61,373 nucleotides of DNA from Bacteroidetes bacterium RIFCSPLOWO2_12_FULL_35_15. Its GTDB lineage: Bacteria > Bacteroidota > Bacteroidia > 2-12-FULL-35-15. The stretch covers positions 1 to 61,373 of the forward strand of contig MEPB01000062.1 of the NCBI GenBank assembly GCA_001769385.1, written 5' to 3'. The notes under the pieces are model-generated. The model did no database searches. It saw only the letters and a list, made by a program, of their open reading frames with translations, and had not been told where the DNA came from. Numbering within the stretch: position 1 is the first letter of the stretch; every line of letters begins with the position of its first letter. Shown here one piece after another: positions 24,046 through 33,151 of the stretch. The position numbers were made by a program, and so were the translations under genes.

Positions 24046-24856
24046 TTCTATTTTTGAGGTTTTCCTTGGCCCACTTTTCCATAGTAAAAATCTGTTCGTA
24101 CGATTTTGGTTTAATGCCATCAGTACCTGAAAATGGGTGATCGAGAAGAATAATAATAAAGAAAAACATGCCTATAACAACGCCCAATAGTGCATTCAGC
24201 GTCATGTGCATACCAGAATGTTCTATATCCAACAGGATGGAACAAACAATAGTGATAATTGCCCCAAAAATCATAGGTAACCATAAAGGAGGGGAAATTT
24301 CCGTTTCCATGGAAGTGATACGAAGTCCACGATAGGTGGCCAATTCATTCAAATGATTGAACATTTCCGCTACTAATTGAATTTGATATGGATTTTTAGG
24401 ATTGAGGTGTTCCATTTTATAAAACACGTTGTTAAATGATTCAGTTGCTTTTCGGCTCGACTGCATGCGTTTCATGTTTGGAAACTCTTCATTAATTACC
24501 TTGTAAACGAAATCCAGGTAAACAATAATGAGTTCTTTTGATTCAAGGGTATCGGGATAAAACTTAATATCACGATATAACCCCACAGCAGAACTTCCTT
24601 CTTTACTCACATTGCCTCGAGTTTCATTCAATTGCTCCCATACTAAAAGCACAACAAAACTGAGTAATAATGCATAAAAACTGGCAATTGACAAAAAAAG
24701 AAAACCCGTCACTTCATTGTGTGACCGAAGAATTTTCACCCTTATGAATTTGCGAAAAAGAAAAGTGGTCAGTCCGGCAAAAATACCACCTACACAAACC
24801 AGCAAAAGAAAAAGTAAGAAGGGAGGTATTTGTAATAGATAATAAGTAATAGCCAT
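24035..24856 (-). CDS. DUF4239 (bestrophin-like domain) membrane protein
   Basis: A 273-aa protein with transmembrane segments at about residues 10-32 and 47-70 and two near 185-235. The motif FLSIASFYALLLSFVVLLVW and the following NETRGNVSKEGSSAVGLYRD are typical of DUF4239. A bestrophin-like fold suggests an ion-channel-related role, unproven for this family. It is coupled to the downstream lipoprotein gene by overlap. Confidence 0.82.
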   Translation of the reverse strand: MAITYYLLQIPPFLLFLLLVCVGGIFAGLTTFLFRKFIRVKILRSHNEVTGFLFLSIASFYALLLSFVVLLVWEQLNETRGNVSKEGSSAVGLYRDIKFYPDTLESKELIIVYLDFVYKVINEEFPNMKRMQSSRKATESFNNVFYKMEHLNPKNPYQIQLVAEMFNHLNELATYRGLRITSMETEISPPLWLPMIFGAIITIVCSILLDIEHSGMHMTLNALLGVVIGMFFFIIILLDHPFSGTDGIKPKSYEQIFTMEKWAKENLKNRNEK

Positions 24857-25046
24857 TTTAGAAAATATTTTTTAGATATGAATTTTAAATTTAATTTTTG
24901 TAATGCTGAGTATTTTTATCACAGAAAGTATTACCTACTATTTAAAATAATCAAATCAAATCACTTCTACTTTCTAATGTAATTTTGTTCGAACCGATTT
25001 AAAATATCAGAAGTTGTATTTAATTCTGCTAACTGATAGATTTCTA

Positions 25047-25403
25047 TTATTTAGACTTATTTCGATGTTCCAAGATATATCTATTCAATATGGTTGTTAA
25101 GGAATTATAATATGCATTTAAATTTTTTAAAGTTATTTCAGGATGTTTTTCATCAGGAATGGTTACCGGCATCTCTTCTAAATATTTAGATAACTCAGGA
25201 TATTGATTTTGTATATTCATTGTAATTTCTAAAATTTTTAAATTCAGTTCCTTTTCCGTTTCTTCTTTAATTAAACTCTTATCAAAACTTTGTTCATAAA
25301 GAGCCGGTTGAATTTCTTTTTCGATCTTTTCAATTTTTATATTTAACTCGGCATTAGCTTTTATAGCAGTAGTTATTTTTTTATCCTTCGAATTACTTTC
25401 CAT
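25047..25403 (-). CDS. Orphan protein with the C-terminal domain of the 57798 response regulator
   Basis: A 118-aa soluble protein. Its last 60 residues (QYPELSKYLEEMPVTIPDEK, then LKNLNAYYNSLTTILNRYI) align closely with the last 60 of the response regulator at 57798-58412 (KYPEMYKYIDEMKVTIPDEK, LKNLKAYFDTLDSMLNKYI). The first half is a charged helix. It looks like a stand-alone version of that output or interaction domain, which I do not recognise from any named family. It lies after the single-receiver gene at 25499. Confidence 0.65.
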   Translation of the reverse strand: MESNSKDKKITTAIKANAELNIKIEKIEKEIQPALYEQSFDKSLIKEETEKELNLKILEITMNIQNQYPELSKYLEEMPVTIPDEKHPEITLKNLNAYYNSLTTILNRYILEHRNKSK

Positions 25404-25498
25404 TGCTTGATTTTTTTAATTATTTTAAAAACAGGTCGCCACTAATATTATCATCCATCAGGTAAAATATTTTAGTTTAATAAGTAATGTTCCATATT

Positions 25499-25957
25499 TT
25501 ATATAATGACATTCCGTAGTATAGTATCATTCAATTGTAATCTATATAAACTAATTTGCAATCGACTAAAAGTACAGTTGTGTCTTTTACTTCCACATTT
25601 CATACATTTTTTTGCTACCTCCAATAAGGTTTCCAATTCAAACGGTTTTACGATATAATCGTCTGCTCCCAGTTTAAAAGCTTCAATCTGATCATTTTTT
25701 TCAGCCATAGAAGTACTGAAAATAAAAGGTATTTCAGCAGTTGTATCGGTATCTAAGAGTTGACGCAAAACTTCGTGACCGTTCATTTTAGGCATTAATA
25801 CATCGCATATAATTAAATCCGGCAAATATTTTCTGGCTAGCTCAACACCTTTTTTCCCACTATTGGTTAAGAGAATCTTATAACCCTCCATCTCCAGATA
25901 CTCCCCTAAGTTTTCAAGGATATTAGCATTGTCTTCAATTAATAAAATTGTTTTCAT
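25499..25957 (-). CDS. Single-domain response regulator
   Basis: I start at MKTILLIEDNANIL (25957). The receiver has the acidic pair ED, phospho-Asp in LIICDVLMPKMNG, Ser/Thr in IFSTSMAEK and Lys in ADDYIVKPFELE. About 30 residues follow the domain without a known output motif (CGSKRHNCTFSRLQIS). It could act as a CheY-like or Spo0F-like relay. It follows the 81-aa and OmpA genes and may share their transcript from promoter copy 5. Confidence 0.82.
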   Translation of the reverse strand: MKTILLIEDNANILENLGEYLEMEGYKILLTNSGKKGVELARKYLPDLIICDVLMPKMNGHEVLRQLLDTDTTAEIPFIFSTSMAEKNDQIEAFKLGADDYIVKPFELETLLEVAKKCMKCGSKRHNCTFSRLQISLYRLQLNDTILRNVII

Positions 25958-26050
25958 GGTCGCTGGATTATATTGGTTAACGAAATAGTGCAATGCAAAA
26001 CTTCCGGATTTGGTATTTTTTAAAATACAAGAATTATATTTTTTAAAAAA

Positions 26051-26296
26051 TTACTTTTTTAACAGCTGATTACCTGCTGATTCTTTAAATTGTTTTATCA
26101 ATATATTTCGGAACTCATCAATCTCCTTCTTATTTGATTCTAAAGTGTGCGAGGTAACCAACGACCTTTCATCTTTATTACTATGCTGACTTGAATGTGT
26201 AGATATCTGCATGGTGAGATTAACAATATCATTCATTATCTGGTCGGATTTGCTTAACATTCGATGTAATATCTGTATGTTGTTTCTCGTTTTCAT
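26051..26296 (-). CDS. Hypothetical small helical protein
   Basis: An 81-aa polar protein without signal peptide or membrane segment. The N-terminal helix (LHRMLSKSDQIMNDIVNLTM) and C-terminal charged helix flank a Ser/His/Asn-rich middle. I recognise no family. It lies between ompA-like and response-regulator genes on the same strand (84 bp and 93 bp gaps), so co-transcription is plausible. Confidence 0.5.
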   Translation of the reverse strand: MKTRNNIQILHRMLSKSDQIMNDIVNLTMQISTHSSQHSNKDERSLVTSHTLESNKKEIDEFRNILIKQFKESAGNQLLKK

Positions 26297-26379
26297 TTTT
26301 TTTATATTTAAATATTTACAAAAAAACAGGGTTCATTTAATAATTGAAATGTCAATTAAATTTTATTATAAATTAGATT

Positions 26380-27162
26380 TTATTGATTAATCAATTTGAA
26401 AAGTTCGGATAAATTCGGAGATAGAATTATTTCTGTTCTGCGATTTTTAGCTTTACCCTCTGTTGTTGTATTATCCGCAACCGGGTAAAATTCACTTCTA
26501 CCCGTAGCAATAATATTATGTGCATCAACTTTGTAATCATTAGTTAGAATACGGACAATTGAAGTAGCCCGTTCTGTACTTAATGACCAATTGTCTTCAT
26601 ATTTTCCTTTCATGGGAACATTATCAGTATGACCCTCAATCACCACACTAATATCCGGAGTTGAATTAAGTACAGTTGCCAATGATTGTAAAGCCTCTTT
26701 TCCTTTAGGATCAACCACTGCACTTCCTGATTTAAATAATAATTTTTCCTGAAGTGAAACATAAAGCTTTCCATCTTTTATCGAAACACTTAATTCATCA
26801 GGTTTAAAATTGATCAGCGCATCCGCTACTGTTTTTTTTAGTTTATTGACAATATCCTTCTGCGATTGAATTAATGTTTGCATATCTTTTAATCGTTTTG
26901 CTTGTTCTGCAATAGTCAATTTTGAATTTTCAATTGTTGTTTGGGAACTGGATGAAAGATTTGACATCGCTTTTTGTATTTCCGATTTTTCTTTTTCCAG
27001 ATCGGCAACTTTTGAATTACAACTATTCAAATTGGAATGGGTTCCAATGCTATCCGTTTGTAAATTTTTTACCCTTGCTTGTTCGCTTAGTAATTTCTTT
27101 TTTGAAACACATGATGAAGAGACAAGAATAAAACTTAATAAAATAAATGTTAATTTTTTCAT
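26380..27162 (-). CDS. OmpA-family lipoprotein with coiled coil
   Basis: A 260-aa protein with a lipoprotein signal (lipobox SSSC, about residue 18), a coiled coil (about 25-110) and a C-terminal OmpA peptidoglycan-binding domain (VVIEGHTDNVPMKGKYEDNW, LSTERATSIVRIL, NRRTEIIL). It probably tethers the outer membrane to peptidoglycan. Promoter copy 5 lies 37 bp upstream, and the gene may be the first of a transcript including the response regulator at 25499. Confidence 0.88.
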   Translation of the reverse strand: MKKLTFILLSFILVSSSCVSKKKLLSEQARVKNLQTDSIGTHSNLNSCNSKVADLEKEKSEIQKAMSNLSSSSQTTIENSKLTIAEQAKRLKDMQTLIQSQKDIVNKLKKTVADALINFKPDELSVSIKDGKLYVSLQEKLLFKSGSAVVDPKGKEALQSLATVLNSTPDISVVIEGHTDNVPMKGKYEDNWSLSTERATSIVRILTNDYKVDAHNIIATGRSEFYPVADNTTTEGKAKNRRTEIILSPNLSELFKLINQ

Positions 27163-27198
27163 GATTATTTTAGATTTAGGGTTTATTAATTTTCAAAA

Positions 27199-27267
27199 CA
27201 AAGTTGAGAAACTCAGAAACATTGATTGTTGCAAAACTTTTGAAATAAGTTACATCATTCACACATT
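27199..27267 (-). promoter_or_regulatory. Shared stress promoter element, copy 5 (ompA-like operon)
   Basis: Minus strand: GTGTGAATGATGTAAC, 15 bp, TGCAAC (one mismatch), 25 bp, TTTG. The remaining bases up to 27471 hold no gene or repeat that I can see. Confidence 0.82.
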
Positions 27268-27471
27268 AAAAAATTTGTTTCCTGTTATTTGTAGTGTTGA
27301 TGCATGTGAGTATAAAATGCGAAGGGCCGAATTTTTATTCCTCCCTTTGTATCCATTCGATACAACTATACAAATTTCCCTACTATTTATAATATCTCTT
27401 GTTGTTTAAAACTTTTTTCAAAAGAGTTACTCCTAATTTCACTCCGATTCAATAAACAACATAATGAAACA

Positions 27472-28017
27472 TTATTTTTTCTTTCCGTTTCCCCCACCAT
27501 GCTCATTTCCTTTTTTTATGTTTTTTTCATTCCCTGGAGATCCATGCTTATCTTTAGTTGGCTGAACATTTTTTCCATTACCCTGCTTTGCTTTCTTATT
27601 TGAGTTCCCCTTAGAATTAGTGTTTCCTTTTCCGGGTTTCTCGCCATTCGTTTTTTGGTACTGCCCCTGATAACCTTTTGCATATTTTATTTTATGTTCT
27701 TTAAAATAAGAGTAAGGCGTATTTCCATGATAATCGGTCATCACTACTTTATATCCACCATATAAATCATAATTTCTGTACATCCTTGGAAGATAGGATC
27801 TATGGATCCATGCTCCCCCACTATAATAAATAAACATAGAGGATTCAACATCATAATAAGCTTCAACATCCGGTATGTAATAATAACGCACTTCTGTATA
27901 TCCAACCGGTCCCCACAGAGGAGGAGTGCCAATATTTACATTCACTGAAACCTGTGCCTGTAAAGTGTTTACAAAAAACAGGACAAATCCGATAATAAGC
28001 AATTTTAAAGTTTTCAT
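27472..28017 (-). CDS. Secreted protein with basic Gly/Asn/Lys tail
   Basis: A 181-aa protein with a signal peptide (cleavage near LQAQ). A Tyr-rich domain (about residues 25-105; LWGPVGYTEVRYYYIPDVEA, YYDVESSMFIYYSGGAWIHR) is followed by a low-complexity basic tail (repeats of GKGNTNSKGN type, calculated to be highly positive). This domain is common in Bacteroidota as an unnamed family. The tail could bind nucleic acid or anionic polymers. It is 28 bp after the barrel gene at 28046, in the same operon. Confidence 0.7.
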   Translation of the reverse strand: MKTLKLLIIGFVLFFVNTLQAQVSVNVNIGTPPLWGPVGYTEVRYYYIPDVEAYYDVESSMFIYYSGGAWIHRSYLPRMYRNYDLYGGYKVVMTDYHGNTPYSYFKEHKIKYAKGYQGQYQKTNGEKPGKGNTNSKGNSNKKAKQGNGKNVQPTKDKHGSPGNEKNIKKGNEHGGGNGKKK

Positions 28018-28045
28018 AATATTTAGTTTTAGAATAATTTAATTT

Positions 28046-28747
28046 TTAGAATAAGAATGTCAATCCTATATAACCTGATTTTGTATCCACATTAGCATGA
28101 TCCAAAATATAATAGGAATTTTGTTCGGTAGTAGCAGTAGGCTTGCTGATATTTACAAAACCATATACACCTCTGAAACCAAGATCAAGACGAATTGTTC
28201 GTGTTGTATTAAGGGCAAATTCAAGGCCGGCACCATAAGCAAAACCTATGTCACTTTTTTTTACTGCCAGCACTGCTGTTAATGTATCGGTTCCGGCTGA
28301 ACCTGATCCACTAACACTTGATCCAACATTATATCCGAACTGAGCTCCTAACACTGCGTTGAGATTAACCGGCCGGGATTTTCCTGTATTAAGAGAAAGT
28401 AAAATAGGAAGATTAATATAACGAATGTTGATTTTACGCTCCAGGTCCTGATCTTTATATTTTTGCGAAAGCGAATTGTAAATAATTTCTCCTTGTATTC
28501 CGACATGGTTAGTGAAATTTATTCCTAACAATGCTCCTACTCCGTAACCCAGAGTTACTTCTCCTTTTATTGTTCCACCTGAAGAAGTTTGCATATCAAA
28601 CGAAGAAAAGGTTGGCATAAAACGAGCCCCGAATTCTACTACATGAAAAGATGGCGGTGGTGCAATAACGTGTACAGTGTCTTGGGCTTTTATAGTTGTT
28701 CCAAAGAACAAACTCATTAAGCCGATTGTAATAAATGGATTTTTCAT
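28046..28747 (-). CDS. PorT-like outer-membrane beta-barrel protein
   Basis: A 233-aa protein with a signal peptide (cleavage near IKAQ) and PorT-like barrel strands (GVGALLGINFTNHVGIQGEI, NIRYINLPILLSLNTGKSRP, LDLGFRGVYGFVNI) ending GYIGLTFLF. The terminal Phe is usual for barrels. It is the first gene after promoter copy 6 (TTTG 39 bp upstream) and is followed by the secreted Tyr-rich protein. Confidence 0.8.
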   Translation of the reverse strand: MKNPFITIGLMSLFFGTTIKAQDTVHVIAPPPSFHVVEFGARFMPTFSSFDMQTSSGGTIKGEVTLGYGVGALLGINFTNHVGIQGEIIYNSLSQKYKDQDLERKINIRYINLPILLSLNTGKSRPVNLNAVLGAQFGYNVGSSVSGSGSAGTDTLTAVLAVKKSDIGFAYGAGLEFALNTTRTIRLDLGFRGVYGFVNISKPTATTEQNSYYILDHANVDTKSGYIGLTFLF

Positions 28748-28785
28748 AATTTTTTTGTTTGATTGGTGAATTAATTTTCACAGAA

Positions 28786-28855
28786 CAAAGGTGGAAAACT
28801 AAATACCGGCAATAGTTACAGAACTTTTTTAATAAGTTATATCATTCACACATTT
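28786..28855 (-). promoter_or_regulatory. Shared stress promoter element, copy 6 (barrel operon)
   Basis: Minus strand: GTGTGAATGATATAAC (one change), 15 bp, TGTAAC, 25 bp, TTTG. The sequence after TTTG (TTCTGTGAAAATTAATTCAC) resembles that after copies 3 and 12. Confidence 0.82.
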
Positions 28856-28975
28856 GAAACTGCAACGGTAAAAAAATATTAATTAAGTCTTACCCGGCTT
28901 TATTGGGGATCTTGTTATAGCGATTTCAGATGGAGAGGATTTATCTGAAAACATGGTGACATAAGTAAGGGGGAA

Positions 28976-29161
28976 CTAATGGTGACAACCATTGCCATGT
29001 CTCTCACTAAGGACATGTTTCCTATGAAGGCCATGATGCCCATTTATGTCTCCTTCTCTTCCATGCCCGCTAACACAAATAAAACATGAAGACAATAGAG
29101 TTAGCCCTGCTAACATTATGATAAGAAGTAAAAAAAATATTGATTTAATTGTTCCCCTCAT
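28976..29161 (-). CDS. Small His-rich lipoprotein or membrane peptide
   Basis: I start at MRGTIKSIFFLLLI (29161), giving 61 aa with a hydrophobic signal and a possible lipobox (LLSSC). The mature part is short and contains about ten His and several Gly (GHHGLHRKHVLSERHGNGCH), suggesting metal binding. It has no homologue that I recognise and no shared promoter element. Coding potential is moderate. The flanking 29186-29395 shows only an imperfect palindrome near 29230-29300. Confidence 0.45.
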   Translation of the reverse strand: MRGTIKSIFFLLLIIMLAGLTLLSSCFICVSGHGREGDINGHHGLHRKHVLSERHGNGCHH

Positions 29162-29395
29162 ATCGTCCGCTTTTCGGTCATCCATCCAGCTGCACCATTA
29201 CATTAGTTCGTTTTTCAATAGTTCGCAACCTTTACACGCACTCATAAGCTTTTAAAAAATCAGCGTTCACCTTCGGCTTTTTCAGCGCGTGTAATTGTCT
29301 TTTAATGGAGTATCTACCGTATCGTTTTTACCATCAAGAAAAAATATTTTTTGACGTTTTTCATGGTAATAAATTTTAATTTATTTTAATTATGG

Positions 29396-29968
29396 TTAGT
29401 CAATAATAAATTCGGCATTTGATTTTAATTCAATTTCATTACTTACAACTGAATTACCTGCTCCAGTTCCTATTAAAAAATCCTTTCTATCAAGTTTTCC
29501 GGTAATAGTAAAGCCCACTGAACTTTTTTTAGTTATTGGATTTAATGCTCTTCCATTATAAACCACATTTAACGAAATTGGTTTTGATATGCCATGTATG
29601 GTGAGAATACCTTCTAACTTATAATTTTTTCCACTAATCTTTTTGAAAGAAGTGCTTTTAAAAGTGAGTGTAGGGTATTTAGCAACATCAAACCATTTTT
29701 CGCTTCTTAAATCGTTATCTCTCAATTCAATGTCAGTATCAATAGATTTAACATCTGCTGTCATTTCAATAACAGCATCTGTAAAATCTTCTTTTTTTGC
29801 TTTTAGCGTTGCTGTAATATTTTTAAATCTTCCTTCTACATGAGAGATTCCAAAGTGCGTTGCGCTAAATCCTACTTTTGTATGATTTTTATCCAATGTA
29901 TAAATGTTTTGTGCAACAGTAATCAATGTGATTAAGAACACTGAAATAGTTACAAGTACCTTTTTCAT
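29396..29968 (-). CDS. YceI-family periplasmic protein (copy 1)
   Basis: A 190-aa protein with a signal peptide (cleavage near VAQN) and the YceI lipocalin-like pattern (YTLDKNHTKVGFSATHFGIS, LRSEKWFDVAKYPTLTFKST, LTIHGISKPISLNV). YceI proteins bind isoprenoid or polyprenyl lipids in the periplasm and are often induced by base or osmotic stress. This is relevant because a UbiA and IPP isomerase cluster lies just upstream. Promoter copy 7 is 32 bp from its start. Confidence 0.9.
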   Translation of the reverse strand: MKKVLVTISVFLITLITVAQNIYTLDKNHTKVGFSATHFGISHVEGRFKNITATLKAKKEDFTDAVIEMTADVKSIDTDIELRDNDLRSEKWFDVAKYPTLTFKSTSFKKISGKNYKLEGILTIHGISKPISLNVVYNGRALNPITKKSSVGFTITGKLDRKDFLIGTGAGNSVVSNEIELKSNAEFIID

Positions 29969-29999
29969 TTTTTCTTTTTATATTAATTTGATAACAGAA

Positions 30000-30068
30000 C
30001 AAAAATCAATATTCTCAAAAGAACGTATGTTACAAAAAAAATTCAAAATGTTACATTATTCACACATA
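30000..30068 (-). promoter_or_regulatory. Shared stress promoter element, copy 7 (yceI copy 1)
   Basis: Minus strand: GTGTGAATAATGTAAC (one change), 15 bp, TGTAAC, 25 bp, TTTG. Confidence 0.8.
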
Positions 30069-30150
30069 ACAAGTGATTGTATATTTATTAGAATTGTTTA
30101 TTGGAAAATAATTTGAGGACAAAGTAAAAAGTAAGCAAACTACTTTTCAA

Positions 30151-30184
30151 TGAACTAAATCAACTATTTTTTTGATTTAGTTCA
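30151..30184. repeat. Hairpin downstream of idi
   Basis: TGAACTAAATCA and TGATTTAGTTCA form a perfect 12-bp stem (loop of 10, A/T-rich). It lies 54 bp after the idi stop and may protect the 3' end or terminate transcription, although no clear T tract follows on the minus strand. Confidence 0.55.
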
Positions 30185-30237
30185 ATTAGGGGAGGTTTTT
30201 TAGAAATTTGGTTTAACCGTATAGTTAAGCAACATTT

Positions 30238-30750
30238 TTAAATATATTTCAAAACTCTAGCTAAAATAATTTTAAACCAAGCTGTGTAAAGGGTTGGATA
30301 TAATCGCATATTTTGTTGAATATCAGGAACAGACATATATTTCCATTCAGCTACTTCCTGAATATTTATTTTTGGATCTTCATTATAATATCCAATAAAC
30401 ACATGATCTAACTCATGTTCAGTTAGGCCATTATCTAATTCGGCCTTGTAGATAAAATGAAAAACACTTTTCAGTTCACAGGAAAATCCCATCTCTTCAT
30501 TCAACCGTTTATGCACCGATTCTTGAAAAATTTCCTCCGGTTGAGGATGACTACAACAAGTATTTGTCCAAAGGCCACCTGAATGATACTTATCCATTGT
30601 CCGTCTTTGAAGCAATAGTTCTCCTTTAGAGTTGAAAACAAAAATGGAAAAAGCACGATGAAGTTCTCCTTTTTTATGAGCCTCCATTTTTTCCATTGTT
30701 CCTCTTGGAACATCATTTTCATCAACCAGAATGACCTTTTTTTCTTTCAT
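30238..30750 (-). CDS. idi: Isopentenyl-diphosphate delta-isomerase, type 1
   Basis: I start at MKEKKVILVDENDV (30750). The 25 residues before it in the longer ORF do not resemble the family. The 170-aa enzyme has the Nudix-like IDI features: catalytic Cys in WTNTCCSHP, metal ligands nearby and catalytic Glu in GLTEHELDHV. It interconverts IPP and DMAPP. It is the last gene on the strand after UbiA, type III PKS, methyltransferase and monooxygenase genes, separated from the last by a MITE. It probably supplies prenyl donor for that pathway. Confidence 0.92.
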   Translation of the reverse strand: MKEKKVILVDENDVPRGTMEKMEAHKKGELHRAFSIFVFNSKGELLLQRRTMDKYHSGGLWTNTCCSHPQPEEIFQESVHKRLNEEMGFSCELKSVFHFIYKAELDNGLTEHELDHVFIGYYNEDPKINIQEVAEWKYMSVPDIQQNMRLYPTLYTAWFKIILARVLKYI

Positions 30751-30843
30751 TTTTTCTACAAAATTATGCTTTACAAATACTACTCTTTTGTGAATATAAG
30801 AATTATAGAGCGATTCAACATTCAAAAATAGTTCACGTTTTTT

Positions 30844-31010
30844 AGAGCCTGTTTAAATCTTACTCAAAATGAATTATATGTCAATTTCGACCAGAGGGAG
30901 AAATCTCATTTTTAGTCTAATTTTATTGAGATTTCTCTCTCCGGTTGAAATGACAGAATGGTTAAAAATATAGTAAATAGATTCTTTTATTAAAATTTAA
31001 ACAGAATCTT
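30844..31010. mobile_element. MITE family, copy B
   Basis: Ends AGAGCCTGTTTAAAT and ATTTAAACAGAATCT are inverted repeats with a few changes. The inner palindrome TCGACCAGAGGGAGAAATCTCA pairs with TGAGATTTCTCTC...GAAATGACA (arms quoted in part). No ORF. It separates idi from the monooxygenase gene. Confidence 0.85.
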
Positions 31011-31027
31011 AATTAGTTTGAAAAATA

Positions 31028-32644
31028 TTATAAAATTAAATAGTGCTGAAGATAACTTTCAAAATATTCCACATCTTCGATATTGGACCGATAAGCGATA
31101 TACATATCCGGTCGAATAAGATAGCACCCGATATTCTTAATTCCAAATCGATCGTACAGAATTTTTGTTTCTGTTCTAAAAGGAATGATTTCAAAAGATA
31201 AAAGACCTTTATATTTTTCAGAAATTCTTAATATTTCAACCGGAGGAGAACTTTTAGTAAAAATGAAAAGCGTAAATCCATTTACCTTTATTTTCTCCTG
31301 AATATTTATTTCCTTCTCTTTATCAGTAAATACCAAATAGGGCAGCCTGTCACCTGGTTGCGGTGAATTAACAGGGAAATTCCCTAAAGATGCATAATAT
31401 GATAATGGACTTTTCCGATAGTGGATACCAATTTCAGATATCGCATTGAAACAATATTCGCGAATGATTTTATGTTTTTCTATAAGTGGCAATATCCATT
31501 TCATCAAATGGGGAAGTACATGTATACGAAATGTTTTGGTAATATTATTTTGACTTGTTACCAGATTATATATTCTACCGGTAGAACGAACTAATTTTTT
31601 TGCGATGTTTTTTCTTTCTGAAGAATAAGTGTTCAAAAGTGTATTTTTTGCTTTTCCCTGAATTACCAACATCAGTTTCCAAGCCAGATTGTAAGCGTCT
31701 TGTAATCCGGTATTCATACCTTGTGCACCAACCGGAGTGAAAGTGTGGGCTGCATCTCCAATTAAGAAACACCGATTGTGTTGATAGGATAATGCATATT
31801 GCTGAAGCGAATGAGATACAGAAAACCATTCGGGGGCATATAACTTTATTTTCATTCGAAGCCGTTCAGCAAATTTATCTTCTATGTCCTCAAATGTAAT
31901 ATGATGATTGCCTTCCAGCTCTTTTGGAATAACACCATCTATACGTTTCCTTCCATTTTTCATCGGAAAGAATCCGGAAGTGGAAGTATCAGAAAATGAA
32001 AAACATATTTCATCTGCTGGCAAATCAAGTTCTGCCTTGCAATCAATTATAAATAAAGATACAGGATGATTTTTACCGACAAAGGGGATTTTTAATTGTT
32101 GGCGAACAATGCTATGCCCACCGTCAGCAGCAATTAAGTATTTTGTTTTTATTGTTTCTTCATTTCCATCAGCGAGTTTCAAAACGGAAGTAACACCAGT
32201 TTCGTCCTGAAAAAAACTTATTAATTCAGTTTTTCTTTCAATAGAGCAACCTTGCTCGGAAACAAAGTCAATTAATAGTTGCTCCGTTTTTGATTGTTCA
32301 ATCAGATATAGATTTGGAAACTTGCTCAGGTTGCGTCCAATATCTTTTAAAGAAATCTGAATTGTTTTTTTTCCATTGAAAATAATACTTAAATCATTAG
32401 CTATAATTGCTTCTTGTATAACTTTTTCAGCAATCCCCATTTGATTAAATATTTCGATACTTCTTGCATGAATAATTAAGGCACCGGAATAAGTAGAAGG
32501 GTGTTCTTTTTTATCAATAATGCGAAAATGAACACCACAAATTGCCAGCTGGCAAGCCATCATCAGGCCTGATGGTCCGGCACCGACAATCATCACCTCA
32601 CACTTGTTTTCAGTTTTCAGTTCCTGCATAATTATTAAAGACAA
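31028..32644 (-). CDS. FAD-dependent aromatic monooxygenase (group A, PheA/UbiH-like)
   Basis: A 538-aa flavoprotein hydroxylase with the dinucleotide motif VIVGAGPSGLMMA-type (VMIVGAGPSGL, residues about 17-27), the DG motif (AADGGHS) and the GD motif (LIGDAAHTFTPVGAQGMNTG). A C-terminal thioredoxin-like extension ends with SDM-like RPDMYIAYRS, as in phenol hydroxylase-type enzymes. It probably hydroxylates a phenolic ring made by the type III PKS, comparable to SrsC. A Met at 32629 (MQELKTENK) is an alternative start. It follows the DUF421 gene by 6 bp. Confidence 0.88.
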   Translation of the reverse strand: MSLIIMQELKTENKCEVMIVGAGPSGLMMACQLAICGVHFRIIDKKEHPSTYSGALIIHARSIEIFNQMGIAEKVIQEAIIANDLSIIFNGKKTIQISLKDIGRNLSKFPNLYLIEQSKTEQLLIDFVSEQGCSIERKTELISFFQDETGVTSVLKLADGNEETIKTKYLIAADGGHSIVRQQLKIPFVGKNHPVSLFIIDCKAELDLPADEICFSFSDTSTSGFFPMKNGRKRIDGVIPKELEGNHHITFEDIEDKFAERLRMKIKLYAPEWFSVSHSLQQYALSYQHNRCFLIGDAAHTFTPVGAQGMNTGLQDAYNLAWKLMLVIQGKAKNTLLNTYSSERKNIAKKLVRSTGRIYNLVTSQNNITKTFRIHVLPHLMKWILPLIEKHKIIREYCFNAISEIGIHYRKSPLSYYASLGNFPVNSPQPGDRLPYLVFTDKEKEINIQEKIKVNGFTLFIFTKSSPPVEILRISEKYKGLLSFEIIPFRTETKILYDRFGIKNIGCYLIRPDMYIAYRSNIEDVEYFESYLQHYLIL

Positions 32645-32650
32645 AAAGTA

Positions 32651-33136
32651 TTATTTCTTAATTACACTGATTTTTCCATCACGTTCAATATATGCACTTT
32701 TTATTTCATCCAATGATTCTACATTTCCTTGTAAACGAATTCCTTCGAGTAAATCTTTATCGGTAATAAAAAATCTTTTCATATTTTTTCGAATAATTGT
32801 TTTGTCTTTGTAAATTATTTTTGCATTCCCTTTTATCAAACTTCCAAAAAGATCACTATATAAAGCGATCCAGGCAAATAGACGGTGTAAAACAACAATA
32901 ACTAAAGCTGCAATAACTGTTGATATAAATGGTGATGGCCCTATAACAGCCCTGCCTAATATTGCTCCCAATAAAACACTTATCACATTATCGAATGGCG
33001 AATTCATTCCGAAGGTTCGCCTACTGGAAAATCGTATGAAAATCAGTGCTATTAAAAATATTATAAAAGCACGAATAGCCATTTGGAAAAGACTTAACTC
33101 TCTTCCTTCGCCAATTACCTGATAAAATATGTTCAT
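32651..33136 (-). CDS. DUF421 (YetF-like) membrane protein
   Basis: A 161-aa protein with two or three transmembrane helices (about residues 18-40, 50-62, 66-90) and the DUF421 core (RFSSRRTFGMNSPFDNVISV, LLGAILGRAVIG). A C-terminal soluble domain follows (LLEGIRLQGNVESLDEIKSA, YIERDGKISVI). YetF-type proteins are linked to spore or stress envelope biology, and their activity is unknown. It sits between the PfpI-like and monooxygenase genes in the PKS transcript. Confidence 0.87.
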   Translation of the reverse strand: MNIFYQVIGEGRELSLFQMAIRAFIIFLIALIFIRFSSRRTFGMNSPFDNVISVLLGAILGRAVIGPSPFISTVIAALVIVVLHRLFAWIALYSDLFGSLIKGNAKIIYKDKTIIRKNMKRFFITDKDLLEGIRLQGNVESLDEIKSAYIERDGKISVIKK

Positions 33137-33151
33137 TTTTATAGCTAAGAA

